Source: Pectinatus haikarae (GTDB taxonomy: Bacteria > Bacillota > Negativicutes > Selenomonadales > Selenomonadaceae). Taken from it: a stretch of DNA of 64,000 nt. A model generated the notes under the pieces. That model worked only from the letters and a program-made list of their open reading frames with translations. It searched no databases and was not told the DNA's origin. The stretch is taken from the NCBI RefSeq assembly GCF_015732185.1, contig NZ_WIQM01000004.1, positions 372,001 to 436,000 on the forward strand. The letters run 5' to 3'. Shown piece by piece: positions 29,056-37,499 of this stretch (position 1 is the first letter of the stretch; each line of letters starts with the position of its first letter). The position numbers and the translations under genes were made by a program.

Positions 29056-30510
29056 ATGGCAAAAAGTGTAACGCGTAATTATTTATATAATGTCATATAT
29101 CAGGTTCTGGCATTGATTACACCTTTTATAACAACACCGTATATATCAAGAGTATTAGGCGCCTCAGGCATAGGTATATACAGCTACACGTTTTCCATAG
29201 TTACATATTTTGTTATATTGGGTTCGCTGGGGATTGCGGATTATGCGCAGAGAGAGATAGCGTATAATCGTGATAATCCGAAAAGACAGAGCAAAGTATT
29301 TTTTGAAATGTTTCTTTTACGTATTATTACTACGGCAGTGAGCCTGATTTTATATTATTGGTTCGTATCTGTGAAATTTGATGATAAGAGTATGTATTAT
29401 TTGCAGGCATTAAATATTGTATCATTGCTGTTTGATATTTCTTGGTTTTTTCAGGGACTTGAAGAATTCGGGAAAATTATTTTGAGAAATATTATAGTCA
29501 GGATATTTAATGTTGTGCTTATATTATCCTTTATAAGAAGAGCTGACGATTTATATCTCTATATTTTTTTGATGGGAATAATGAATATAATCGGCGGCAT
29601 ATCCATGTTTCCTTATTTACGGAGACATCTTTGCGGCTTCGATATAAGGGGATTTAAACCATTCCATGATTTTCGTGTGATTATACAAATGTTCTTACCG
29701 CAAATAGCTATACAGATGTATACTGTTCTTGATAAGACAATGCTGGGTGTCATAACCGGTTCATCTTTAGAGAATGGCTATTATGAGCAGGCGGAAAAGA
29801 TTGCTAAGATTCCGCTTACCATTGTGACTGCGCTGGGTATAGTTATGTTGCCGCGCATTTCATATTTATATGCCAATCATGATTATGAAAAACTGAAGTG
29901 GTATATGATGCGCTCATATCGGTTTGTCTGGTTTTTAGGAATTCCATTGATGTTTGGCATTATGGGTATAGCTGAAAATGCACTGCCATGGTTCTTGGGA
30001 CAGGGATTTGACGAATCGGTAATTTTGCTGCAGGTGTTTAGTGTGCTGATAATTGCAATAGGGTTAAGTAATGTCACAGGCATACAATACATGGTTCCGA
30101 CAAACCAGCAAAATAAGCTTTCAATAACTCTGCTGGCAGGAGCTGCCTTTAATTTTGTGATGAATTTGTTTATGATTCAACATTATATGGCGCTTGGGGC
30201 AGCGATAACTTCTGTTATTACAGAAGTGTTGATTACAGTGATGCAGTTCATTTTTGTTAGAAAATTTTTTAGCATAGAGGACATTATAAAAATGTCTGCA
30301 AAATATTTTGCCGCGGGAGTGATAATGTTTGTGGGGATATATATGATGGGCAGGAGTTTACTGCCGGTATTCAGGAATACAGTTTTTCTGGTTATGTTTG
30401 GAGCTGTATTATATTTGGGAATTCTGTATTGGATGAAGGATAAATTTTTTCTTGGTATGTGCTGTAAAATAAGAGATAAATACAGAATATTCATCTGCAA
30501 ACGGTTCTGA
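29056..30510 (+). CDS. wzx: Wzx-type O-antigen/polysaccharide flippase
   Basis: A 484-residue MATE/Wzx-superfamily protein with about twelve to fourteen hydrophobic helices and the family opening NYLYNVIYQVLALITPFITT and PYISRVLGASGIGIYSY. FLPQIAIQMYTVLDKTMLG is the conserved mid-region. It would flip undecaprenyl-linked repeat units for Wzy-dependent assembly, a route different from the Wzm/Wzt exporter earlier in the island. No recognisable Wzy lies beside it. It starts 9 bases after glf. Confidence 0.85.
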   Translation: MAKSVTRNYLYNVIYQVLALITPFITTPYISRVLGASGIGIYSYTFSIVTYFVILGSLGIADYAQREIAYNRDNPKRQSKVFFEMFLLRIITTAVSLILYYWFVSVKFDDKSMYYLQALNIVSLLFDISWFFQGLEEFGKIILRNIIVRIFNVVLILSFIRRADDLYLYIFLMGIMNIIGGISMFPYLRRHLCGFDIRGFKPFHDFRVIIQMFLPQIAIQMYTVLDKTMLGVITGSSLENGYYEQAEKIAKIPLTIVTALGIVMLPRISYLYANHDYEKLKWYMMRSYRFVWFLGIPLMFGIMGIAENALPWFLGQGFDESVILLQVFSVLIIAIGLSNVTGIQYMVPTNQQNKLSITLLAGAAFNFVMNLFMIQHYMALGAAITSVITEVLITVMQFIFVRKFFSIEDIIKMSAKYFAAGVIMFVGIYMMGRSLLPVFRNTVFLVMFGAVLYLGILYWMKDKFFLGMCCKIRDKYRIFICKRF

Positions 30511-30556
30511 TTGAAGTATCAATTATGTCATTTTGCTTTTTCAGGGGGTAATGTTT

Positions 30557-31426
30557 TTGAAAAAAGGAATAATTTTAGCGGGCGGCTCGGGAACGAGACT
30601 TTATCCGCTGACAGGAGCGATCAGCAAGCAGCTGATGCCCATATACGACAAGCTGATGATTTACTATCCATTGAGTACGCTGATGCTGGCGGGGATAAAG
30701 GATATTCTTATTATCACCACGCCGCATGATAATGAGCTTTTCCGGATTGTGCTCGGTGACGGCAGTCAATGGGGGATAAACATTTCTTTTGCTGTGCAGC
30801 CCAGTCCTGACGGATTGGCGCAGGCATTTATCATCGGTGAGGATTTTATCGGCAGTGACGGCTGTGTGCTGGTACTCGGCGATAATATATTTTATGGAGC
30901 GGATTTTGCTGCGCTGCTGCAGAGAGCGATCGCATATGAGGATGGGGCAACAGTTTTTGCTTACTATGTGAGCGATCCGGAACGTTATGGAGTGGTCGAA
31001 TTTGACGCGGAGGGAAATGCCGTCAGTCTGGAGGAAAAGCCCGCACAACCAAGATCCAATTATGCCGTTACGGGGCTTTATTTTTACGATAATCGGATCG
31101 TCGATATAGCGAAACAAATCAAGCCTTCAAAACGCGGTGAGCTGGAAATAACGGATGTCAATAAAATATATTTGACTGACAGAAAGCTGCGTGTGGAAAA
31201 AATGAGGCGCGGTTATGCATGGCTTGATACTGGCACGCATGATTCACTTTTACAGGCGGCCAATTTTGTGCAGACTGTTCAGGTGCGTCAGGGTTTAAAA
31301 ATAGCCTGCCCGGAAGAGATCGCCTATCGCATGGGGTATATCAGCGCGGAACAGGTGCTCAGGCTCGCACAGCCCTTGTGTAAGAGTGAATACGGAAAAT
31401 ATCTGCTGCAGCTTGTGTGTGAATAA
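30557..31426 (+). CDS. rfbA: Glucose-1-phosphate thymidylyltransferase
   Basis: A 289-residue enzyme making dTDP-glucose from glucose 1-phosphate and dTTP, the first step to dTDP-rhamnose. I choose TTG at 30557 because GGGGG ends 8 bases before it and it gives the family N-terminus [16 protein letters not shown]; an ATG at 30551 lies too close to that site. Sugar and metal motifs [19 protein letters not shown] and LGDNIFYG are intact, as are EEKP and [13 protein letters not shown]. Partner genes rfbB, rfbC and rfbD are absent from this window. Its base composition matches the backbone, not the AT-rich island. Confidence 0.93.
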   Translation: MKKGIILAGGSGTRLYPLTGAISKQLMPIYDKLMIYYPLSTLMLAGIKDILIITTPHDNELFRIVLGDGSQWGINISFAVQPSPDGLAQAFIIGEDFIGSDGCVLVLGDNIFYGADFAALLQRAIAYEDGATVFAYYVSDPERYGVVEFDAEGNAVSLEEKPAQPRSNYAVTGLYFYDNRIVDIAKQIKPSKRGELEITDVNKIYLTDRKLRVEKMRRGYAWLDTGTHDSLLQAANFVQTVQVRQGLKIACPEEIAYRMGYISAEQVLRLAQPLCKSEYGKYLLQLVCE

Positions 31427-31500
31427 TACATGAAATAAAGAGACCAGGCAGAGGAAAGATGCCGGGTTTTGTAAAAGTCAGATTATTTTGTTTACTGAAA

Positions 31501-31542
31501 AATATTATCATGCTATAATATGAGCTATAGCATGATAATATT
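31501..31542. repeat. Perfect 17-bp inverted repeat
   Basis: AATATTATCATGCTATA (31501-31517) and its exact reverse complement (31526-31542) surround an 8-base loop, followed by GGATTTTT. It lies between rfbA and the ComK-like gene. It could be a terminator for rfbA or an operator; the AT-rich stem argues against a strong terminator. Confidence 0.7.
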
Positions 31543-31627
31543 GGATTTTTCTGTACTATTGTGGATATGCGGCAACTGGATACTATTTTGATATTATCAG
31601 CTAAATTTAGAGAAAGTTGGTAATAAT

Positions 31628-32149
31628 ATGGAAATTATCCGGGATAGGGATATCGCAGCCATTTTACCGCGCTATACTTCTTATGGCGACAGGACGGTTG
31701 TTATTGATGCTGCAGGGCGGGAATTCACATATTCTTTCAAGCCAAATACTATTTTAACAAAGATAGGTTCAAGGCGCTGCAAGGATGTGCATCTGCTGCG
31801 AACCTGGGCACGGGGATTTACCTATCAGCAGCTGTGGCTGCCGCTGGGCTTCAGCTGGGAGCTGGTGCTTATTCCTCTGCGCACCAGAGCGGCCAAGATA
31901 AACGGCGATGCTACTGTCAGTTATTTTAATTTTATCTATATAAATCATCTGGAGCAGAAGAACGGACAGGTCTGTATTGTCATGGAAAACGGTATGAGTT
32001 TTCCTGTACTTTGGGGACTCGGTACTGTGCGGAAGCATTTAAAGGATGCGATGCTGCTGCATTCTATGCTCACGCATGAACTGGATGACATGCTCTGGCT
32101 CAGGCTGCATCGGGCGGCAGGGCTTCATTCTGCGTGCAGAAACAGGTGA
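31628..32149 (+). CDS. ComK-like regulator, distant (tentative)
   Basis: A 173-residue cytoplasmic protein without signal or membrane segments. Its layout can be laid over Bacillus ComK: an opening IAAILPRY, a central WARGFTYQQLWLPLGFSWE basic/aromatic block, VLIPLRTRAAKINGDATVSY, IYINHL in place of the ComK HVHV strand, and a closing ENGMSFPVLWGLGTVRKHL. ComK is the competence transcription factor; whether this relative controls competence here is unknown. The resemblance is weak and by eye only. It stands alone between hairpins, with its own promoter region not obvious. Confidence 0.4.
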   Translation: MEIIRDRDIAAILPRYTSYGDRTVVIDAAGREFTYSFKPNTILTKIGSRRCKDVHLLRTWARGFTYQQLWLPLGFSWELVLIPLRTRAAKINGDATVSYFNFIYINHLEQKNGQVCIVMENGMSFPVLWGLGTVRKHLKDAMLLHSMLTHELDDMLWLRLHRAAGLHSACRNR

Positions 32150-32168
32150 ACAGGATTTTTGCATAATA

Positions 32169-32200
32169 TGAAACAAAAATGCTGAGGCTTGTATTTTTTC
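32169..32200 (+). terminator. Hairpin after the ComK-like gene
   Basis: AAAAATGC and GTATTTTT pair over eight positions with one wobble around TGAGGCTT, followed by TTTTTC. It probably ends the preceding gene. Confidence 0.55.
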
Positions 32201-32245
32201 GGGAAATCGTTTATCATATAATTTATATTTCAATTCGGCAATGGG

Positions 32246-32285
32246 GCCTGAGCAATAAGTGTATTTTGCTCAGGCTCTATATTTT
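32246..32285 (+). terminator. Terminator-like hairpin in the leader of the sensor-kinase gene
   Basis: GCCTGAGCAA (32246-32255) and TTGCTCAGGC (32266-32275) pair perfectly and are followed by TCTATATTTTT. It ends only about 15 bases before the kinase start codon, so it may act as an attenuator. The operon encodes an ANTAR antiterminator, which makes feedback plausible; the standard ANTAR hexaloop pattern is not evident. Confidence 0.6.
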
Positions 32286-32300
32286 TGGACAGGTGATTAT

Positions 32301-33785
32301 ATGAACAGCAGGCTGCGCGGGCTTTGCCTGCAATTTACCGGCTTGACAGATAAAGACATAGAACAGCTGGAACAGGTGGAGGGACAGCTTCCCCTGTGGG
32401 CTGCTCTGGTGGATACGGATCTTTTTATAGATGCGCCTTTATCTTCGGGAAACGACAGCATTGTTCTGGCGTGGGCATGTGAAAATAAGAAAAAATCTCT
32501 TTATCGCAAGAGCGTAGTGGGGGAGATAGCTACTGCCGGACATGAGCCGGCTGTTTATCAGGCTCTTTTTGCGGATGCGCGTGTAGTTGACACAAGAGGC
32601 GTGAGCCAGGAGGGTGTGCCTATTTCCCAGACCGTAACGCCGATAAAAAACAGGACTGGGAAAAATATAGGTGTGCTCATCATGGAAAAAGATATTTCGC
32701 GTGAGCTGCGCCAGCAAAAGCAAGTGTTGTTTTTGACTCAGACCGCCGATCATTTGAGTCAGACGCTGATGTCGCTCACGACAACAGGCTGCGGCTGGGA
32801 TGAATGGCTCGGCAGCGGTATTTTTGTACTTGATCCGCTGGGGCAGATAACGTATGCGAATAAGCAGGCTATGACTCTGGGGGAAAATCTCTGGCAGAAA
32901 AAAGAAGTGATGGGAGAAAATCTGCGGGAGTTTTTAAAATATGCCTCTCTGCAGGATATGGTGACTGCGCTCAAGACACCGCAGAATTTTCAATACGCGG
33001 CCGCGAGTTTTCTGCTGCGGGCGCATCCTTTGGTGGCGCACAGTGATCTGAGCGGCTGTGTAGTATCCATACAGGATATTACGGAGCTCCGCCGCAAGGA
33101 AAAACAGCTTGATATGCAAAGCATAATGATAGCTGAGATAAATCACCGGGTAAAAAATACGCTGCAAAATGTTATTTCGCTGCTGCATATGCAGATACGG
33201 CGCACGAAGGAAAAAGGGGTCAGAGAGGAATTTCTGAGCTGTATCAACAGGATATTAGCCATAGCCAAGGTGTATGAAGTATTTACCTATCAATCGCGGG
33301 ATCTGGTGAATCTGCGAGAGCTCGCGGCATATATTATGGAGAAAATTATTGAGAGCAGCACTTTGCCGCAAAATACAATGCGCGGCACTGTCGACGGACC
33401 GGAGGTTTTTATACATGCCAGACAGGCCGTGCCGGTGGCTTTGGTGCTTAATGAACTTATATCAAATGCGGTAAAGCATGGTTTCTGCGGACAGGAGAAA
33501 GCTGCCCAGATAAATATATGTTTGGGCAAAAATGGTGATCTGGCACATATAAAGGTCCGGAACAGCGGCAAACTGCTTACGGCTGTTCCGGCTGTGCCAG
33601 CGGGCAGAAGAGAAAGTCTGGGGCTTTATCTGGTAAGGCTTTTTGTTTGTGAGCAGTTGAAGGGATCATTTTCTTTATATAATAAGGATGAATGCGTAGT
33701 TGCGGATATTTCTTTTCCGCTGTGGGGATTAAGCAGTGCTGAGGGGGAGAATACGGATGAAATCGTTGTCCATTTTGGTGGCTGA
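32301..33785 (+). CDS. HisKA_2-type sensor histidine kinase (EutW-like)
   Basis: A 494-residue soluble kinase. Residues 1-135 look like the H_kinase_N sensor domain, then a PAS-like domain (GSGIFVLDPLGQITYANKQA). The HisKA_2 phosphoacceptor is INHRVKNTLQN with His282, and the ATPase domain has LVLNELISNAVKHGF as N-box and RESLGLYLVR as G-box. No membrane helix is seen, so it senses a cytoplasmic signal. Kinases of this layout pair with ANTAR response regulators, as EutW with EutV in ethanolamine use. ATG 32301 follows GGACAGGTGATT. Its end overlaps the regulator gene by 29 bases. The ligand is unknown; no eut genes are present. Confidence 0.85.
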   Translation: MNSRLRGLCLQFTGLTDKDIEQLEQVEGQLPLWAALVDTDLFIDAPLSSGNDSIVLAWACENKKKSLYRKSVVGEIATAGHEPAVYQALFADARVVDTRGVSQEGVPISQTVTPIKNRTGKNIGVLIMEKDISRELRQQKQVLFLTQTADHLSQTLMSLTTTGCGWDEWLGSGIFVLDPLGQITYANKQAMTLGENLWQKKEVMGENLREFLKYASLQDMVTALKTPQNFQYAAASFLLRAHPLVAHSDLSGCVVSIQDITELRRKEKQLDMQSIMIAEINHRVKNTLQNVISLLHMQIRRTKEKGVREEFLSCINRILAIAKVYEVFTYQSRDLVNLRELAAYIMEKIIESSTLPQNTMRGTVDGPEVFIHARQAVPVALVLNELISNAVKHGFCGQEKAAQINICLGKNGDLAHIKVRNSGKLLTAVPAVPAGRRESLGLYLVRLFVCEQLKGSFSLYNKDECVVADISFPLWGLSSAEGENTDEIVVHFGG

Positions 33786-34326
33786 GGATGAAGTAATGAT
33801 TCGCACGGATATAGAAGAAGCACTTGAGGACAGCGGACATGTGATCTGCGGCAGCTGCGGTGACGGAAAAACGGCGGTTGATCTTGCCAGACAGTTTCAG
33901 CCGCAGCTTGCAGTGATGGATATAGCCATGCCGGGCATAGATGGTCTGGAAGCTGCAAGTGCCATGCACTCCATGGGGATACCCGTGGTTATCGTTACGG
34001 CAAACAGTCAGGCCGGGTTTTTGCAGAGAGCCGAAAATGTGCATGTTTACGGTTATATAATCAAACCGATTTCTGAGCAGAATCTTTTGGCAACTGTACA
34101 GATTGCCTACGCCCGCTGGCAGGAATTTGTGAAAACGATATCTGAACTAAAGCAGACAAGACAAATATTGCAAGATCAGAAAACGATAGGCAGAGCCAGA
34201 TCAATAATACAGGATCGTTTCGGCATTTCTGCACAGGAAGCGCACAGACGCCTTGTCCAAATGGCGATGAAAAAGCAGATGACTTTGGCGGTTGCAGCGG
34301 AAAAAGTGATCACACAGGCAAAATAA
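33757..34326 (+). CDS. ANTAR-domain response regulator (RNA antiterminator)
   Basis: A 189-residue regulator. The receiver domain (1-120) has the acidic pair in LVAEDE, phosphoacceptor Asp55 in VMDIAMPG and the Lys of GYIIKPIS. A helical linker leads to the ANTAR RNA-binding domain (about 130-185: RARSIIQDRFGISAQEAHRRLVQMAM). Phosphorylated ANTAR proteins bind paired RNA hairpins and prevent termination. ATG 33757 is preferred because GGGGGAGA ends 8 bases upstream; a longer in-frame start exists at 33736. The gene overlaps the kinase end, so they are co-translated partners. Confidence 0.9.
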   Translation: MKSLSILVAEDEVMIRTDIEEALEDSGHVICGSCGDGKTAVDLARQFQPQLAVMDIAMPGIDGLEAASAMHSMGIPVVIVTANSQAGFLQRAENVHVYGYIIKPISEQNLLATVQIAYARWQEFVKTISELKQTRQILQDQKTIGRARSIIQDRFGISAQEAHRRLVQMAMKKQMTLAVAAEKVITQAK

Positions 34327-34363
34327 GAGGGGTGCTGTGGCTTATATACAGGGGAAAATAACG

Positions 34364-34993
34364 GTGACAAAAATAATACTTGTCCGTCATGGACAAACAG
34401 AATGGAATGCGCAAAAACGGTTTTATGGCTGGACGGATATCGGTCTGTCGGCAAAAGGAGGAAAGCAGGCCCGTCTGTTGGCCGAGAATTTTCCCGAACG
34501 GCAGGTGGATCTCATATACTCCAGTGATCTGACGCGTGCCAGTGATACGGCTGCATATATAGGAAAGCAGTTCAGCTGTGAGGTGAGGACCGATCGGCAG
34601 CTGCGCGAAATCAATTTTGGTAAGTGGGAAGGACTGCTCTATGATGAGATATTGGCGAAATGGCCCGAGGAGATGCGGTTTTTTTTGTCACGCCCGGATA
34701 TGCTGAAAATACCTGATGGAGAAACTTTCTCTCAGGTGCAGAAGAGGGCTGTTGCAAGAATAAGTGAGATCGCCGATGCCAATGCGGGAAAAAATATAGT
34801 GGCGGTCACACATGGCGCATTTATAAATGTGTTGCTTGCAGCATCACTGCGTATACCGCTGCGGCATCTTTGGTCCTTACAGCAGGAAAATACTTCTGTC
34901 AATATTCTTTACTACCGTGAGGGCAGCTGGCAGGTCGAACTGGTGAACGGAACAGCGCATCTTGGAATTGATGAAATGGCAAATACACATTGA
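34364..34993 (+). CDS. Histidine phosphatase, alpha-ribazole phosphatase/CobC type
   Basis: A 209-residue histidine phosphatase. LVRHGQTEWN supplies the catalytic His, REINFGKWEG the family-specific motif and VTHGAFINVLL the second His. CobC removes the 5'-phosphate of alpha-ribazole phosphate in cobamide assembly; phosphoglycerate-mutase-like enzymes share the fold, so the substrate is not certain. GTG 34364 is chosen because CAGGGGAAAA precedes it and it gives the family N-terminus; GTG at 34337 would add nine residues. No other cobalamin gene is nearby. Confidence 0.78.
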   Translation: MTKIILVRHGQTEWNAQKRFYGWTDIGLSAKGGKQARLLAENFPERQVDLIYSSDLTRASDTAAYIGKQFSCEVRTDRQLREINFGKWEGLLYDEILAKWPEEMRFFLSRPDMLKIPDGETFSQVQKRAVARISEIADANAGKNIVAVTHGAFINVLLAASLRIPLRHLWSLQQENTSVNILYYREGSWQVELVNGTAHLGIDEMANTH

Positions 34994-35138
34994 GGATATG
35001 CCTTCTCAAGGCCTGATTTGAAAATAATAAGCACTGTCATGAATAAGTTATATTTTTGACTTACTTTTGTCAAACTTCTTTTGTATTATAAAAATTGTTA
35101 AAACGAACGATTGATTTTATGGAGGAAGGATGATAATA

Positions 35139-35822
35139 ATGATTAATTTTTCAAAGAAAAAAATGGGTGCATTGGCTATAGGGACTCTTATGACTTTTGG
35201 GGCTGCTTTTCCGGCATTGACGGAGGCGGCAAGCTATAATTCTAATTGCGGGGGCAGCGGTGACGGCGGCAGACCGCCTATGATGGAAGGCTGGGGCGGA
35301 CATCAGGGCGGACCGGGTCAGCATTGGCTGTCACCGGAAATGGAAAAGGAACTGAATATAAGCAAAAGCGATCTTGACAGTTACAAGGAAAAAGGCTACA
35401 GGCGCGGTGATGTTGTACAGGCAGCCTTTATAGCTAAGGCAAGCGGGAAATCGCTGGATAAAGTGCTGAGCTACAAGACAGATGACACCACCTGGCAATA
35501 TGTTATGAAGAAAGCAGGAGTTACCGAGGATCAATTAAGGCAGGTTCATGAAGATTTGTTTGCGGACACTGTTTCACAGCAGACAGGCACGGATAAGGGG
35601 ACCGTGCAGGCGCTGCAGCAGCAGGGCTATCACGGAAGGGATATCATGATGGCTGCACAGCTGGCAAAAGCCTCTTCCAAGCCGATCAATGATGTTCTGG
35701 GCATGAAAAAAATTAATAACAGCTGGAAGGATGTCGCCGATAGTCTTGGGGTAAACTGGGACAGCTTCAGACAAGATATGATGGCCGGTCATCATGGCTG
35801 GGGCGGCAATGATAAAAAGTAA
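35139..35822 (+). CDS. Secreted protein with two tandem helical repeats, function unknown
   Basis: A 227-residue exported protein. GGAGGAAGG ends 9 bases before ATG 35139, so the ATG at 35130 is unlikely. Residues 1-31 form a signal peptide ending near LTEAAS. A Gly-rich stretch follows, then two related units of about 65 residues: LDSYKEKGYRRGDVVQAAFI...ASGKSLDKVL and VQALQQQGYHGRDIMMAAQL...ASSKPINDVL. Each ends in a W-containing helix, and the C-terminus is rich in His and Gly. An upstream dyad TTTGAC(N8)GTCAAA at 35055-35074 may be an operator. The family is not recognised by name; metal binding or an envelope role is possible but unproven. Confidence 0.75.
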   Translation: MINFSKKKMGALAIGTLMTFGAAFPALTEAASYNSNCGGSGDGGRPPMMEGWGGHQGGPGQHWLSPEMEKELNISKSDLDSYKEKGYRRGDVVQAAFIAKASGKSLDKVLSYKTDDTTWQYVMKKAGVTEDQLRQVHEDLFADTVSQQTGTDKGTVQALQQQGYHGRDIMMAAQLAKASSKPINDVLGMKKINNSWKDVADSLGVNWDSFRQDMMAGHHGWGGNDKK

Positions 35823-35865
35823 ACGGATCTGAGTAATATTTTATAAATTGAGAATATATGTACGG

Positions 35866-35910
35866 CAAACCGCGGCAGAATAATTTTATTCTGCCGCGGT
35901 TTGTTGTTTT
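35866..35910. terminator. Bidirectional terminator between convergent genes
   Basis: CAAACCGCGGCAGAATAA (35866-35883) pairs perfectly with 35886-35903, and TTGTTTTT follows. The hairpin ends both the secreted-protein gene and the amidase gene. Confidence 0.9.
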
Positions 35911-35919
35911 TGCAGTAAT

Positions 35920-36480
35920 TTAAAGCAGACACCAATAATCTGTAATACCGCGTGCGATAGCTGATGTAATGGTATCCTGCCGGTCGATCAGCAGTACGGC
36001 ATCTTTATCATTATCGATAAATGCCGTTTCTACAAGTACGGCAGGCATCTCTGTACAGCGCAGTACGGCAAGATCGGGACGTTCTTTGATACCTCTGTCT
36101 GGAAAAGATGCATCGAATTTTTGCAGTGTATCGGCAAGCTGTTTTTGAATAAGCCACGCTAAAGTTCCGGCGGAACTGCTTTCGGCGCAGCAGAGTGTTT
36201 CCGCACCGCGGACGGCAGTGTTGAAGCTGTTGCAATGCAGAGAAATAAATATATCGGCCGGCCAGTTATTGGCCGCGGCGCAGATGTTCGGCGCGGGCGG
36301 TTCTTCACCGCATAAATTGCAGCTTTGCAGCAGACGGACGGAGCAGCCGGCGCTGCGCAGTTTTTTTGCAAGTAATTCACCAAAGGATAATGCAATGTCG
36401 CATTCCCGCAGGAGCAGCGATCGATTTATGGCACCGCTGTCGATGCCCGGCATATGGCCGGGATTAATAAATACCTTCAT
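35920..36480 (-). CDS. N-acetylmuramoyl-L-alanine amidase (Amidase_3)
   Basis: A 186-residue zinc amidase. The first His is in FINPGHMPGID, the Glu in LLLRECDIAL, the second His in FISLHCNSF and the catalytic Glu in AVLVETAFID, all in Amidase_3 order. The start at 36480 follows TGAGGAGGATTG. No signal peptide is present, as expected for an enzyme released by a holin, whose gene lies divergently at 36728. It cuts the MurNAc-Ala bond of peptidoglycan. A 127-bp structured element occupies its leader. Confidence 0.85.
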   Translation of the reverse strand: MKVFINPGHMPGIDSGAINRSLLLRECDIALSFGELLAKKLRSAGCSVRLLQSCNLCGEEPPAPNICAAANNWPADIFISLHCNSFNTAVRGAETLCCAESSSAGTLAWLIQKQLADTLQKFDASFPDRGIKERPDLAVLRCTEMPAVLVETAFIDNDKDAVLLIDRQDTITSAIARGITDYWCLL

Positions 36481-36514
36481 GATTACAATCCTCCTCAATT
36501 ATATTTTCATATTA

Positions 36515-36641
36515 ATCCGATGACTAACCCGCTCTAATATTCCAGCTTCTGCAAGCGGAGAGTAAAGAGCGGCTAAGTCCCTGGATAATTTCGACTACTA
36601 TTCAGGCGGCATCAAAATGCCGTCTGAATTAAGTCTCCATT
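36515..36641 (-). ncRNA. Structured 127-nt element, copy 1, in the amidase leader
   Basis: This element matches 50577-50703 at about 112 of 127 positions without gaps. Read on the minus strand it begins GGAGACTTAATTCAG and forms two hairpins, each closed by GACT/AGTC. The second is enclosed by TTATCC/GGAT(T)AA. The element ends about 35 bases before the amidase ATG, just ahead of its ribosome site. A TATTAAT -10-like sequence precedes GGAGAC. I do not recognise it as a known riboswitch class; it may be a cis-acting leader or a repeat element. Confidence 0.65.
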
Positions 36642-36727
36642 AATACATGCCGTAAACAGGAAAATTTACCAGCAGTTATGGTATTTTTTTACTCTGGAAG
36701 CATATATATATTGAGGAGGTGAAAAAA

Positions 36728-37180
36728 ATGGAGGATGCAAACAGAACTCTTTGGCTGACCGATTTCTTTAAAACATTTTTACCGGAAAGGACAGCTGTGG
36801 CGATAAATGCAGCAGTGTCTGCCGCAGGCATGGTTTTTTCCTATATGACAGGGCAGGCCGACAAAGCTATGGAAGCATTGCTGATAATGATGGTGCTGGA
36901 TTACCTGAGCGGAATCATTGCAGCATGCATAGCACCGGGCTGCGGTTTGAGCAGCTGCAGAGGTTTTAAAGGAATAGTCAAAAAAATACTGATGCTGCTT
37001 ATGGTCGCAGCGGCACATTTTGTTGATTATGCGGTCGGCAGGGAGGTTGTGCGGGAGATGGTGATTTTTTTCTTCATCAGCAATGAAGGGCTGTCAATTT
37101 TAGAAAACGCTGCCAGGGCAGGGCTGCCTGTACCGGAAAAATTTAAAAGAAAGCTTGGTCAGCTGGGCGGGAAAAAATAA
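36728..37180 (+). CDS. Phage-type holin (holin_4/TcdE-like family)
   Basis: A 150-residue membrane protein of the Bacteriophage_holin_4 (TcdE/UtxA) group. After a short polar start come hydrophobic segments AVSAAGMVFSYMTG and ALLIMMVLDYLSGIIAACIAPG, followed by KGIVKKILMLLMVAAAHFVDYAVG, the family's most conserved block, and FFFISNEGLSILENAARAGLP. Holins open the inner membrane for muralytic enzymes. The amidase gene lies 247 bases away on the other strand. GAGGAGGTG ends 6 bases before the ATG at 36728. Confidence 0.88.
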   Translation: MEDANRTLWLTDFFKTFLPERTAVAINAAVSAAGMVFSYMTGQADKAMEALLIMMVLDYLSGIIAACIAPGCGLSSCRGFKGIVKKILMLLMVAAAHFVDYAVGREVVREMVIFFFISNEGLSILENAARAGLPVPEKFKRKLGQLGGKK

Positions 37181-37242
37181 AAAAATTACTTGTATTTTTT
37201 GCGAGTTGAGGCATGTATAAGAGTGAAAGGAGGGGGAAAAGA

Positions 37243-37467
37243 ATGGCAGCGATAAAAAAAGATCAAAGCACAAGTCTTATAGTAAAAGTGCAAAACGGTG
37301 TGACCGAGAGCGGACAGGCAAAATACGCACAGCGCAGCTTTGCCTCGATCAATCCGGCCGCAAGTGATGACAATCTGCTGGCAGCCGGTACAGCTATCGG
37401 TGCGTTGCAGTCACATGCTGTTGGTATGGTCATGCGTCAGGATGTGTGTACGCTCGGAGAAGAATGA
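37243..37467 (+). CDS. DUF1659 family protein
   Basis: A 74-residue small soluble protein with the DUF1659 pattern: SLIVKVQNGVTESGQAKYAQRSFASINPAA and LLAAGTAIGALQSHAVG. AAAGGAGGGGGAAAAG precedes the ATG at 37243. Function is unknown. It is nearly always followed by a DUF2922 gene in Firmicutes, as here, and this pair sits between holin and sigma genes. Confidence 0.85.
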   Translation: MAAIKKDQSTSLIVKVQNGVTESGQAKYAQRSFASINPAASDDNLLAAGTAIGALQSHAVGMVMRQDVCTLGEE

Positions 37468-37499
37468 AAATGCGGGCTGATAAATGAGGAGGTGAAAAT

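Noticed and set aside
30575-31117. A 180-residue minus-strand open frame inside rfbA
   Set aside because: Antisense shadow of a highly conserved gene, with no recognisable protein features.
32246-32285. Canonical ANTAR target with A1-G4 hexaloop
   Set aside because: Refolding the loop gives AAGTGT or AGTG, without G at position 4; reported only as a terminator-like hairpin.
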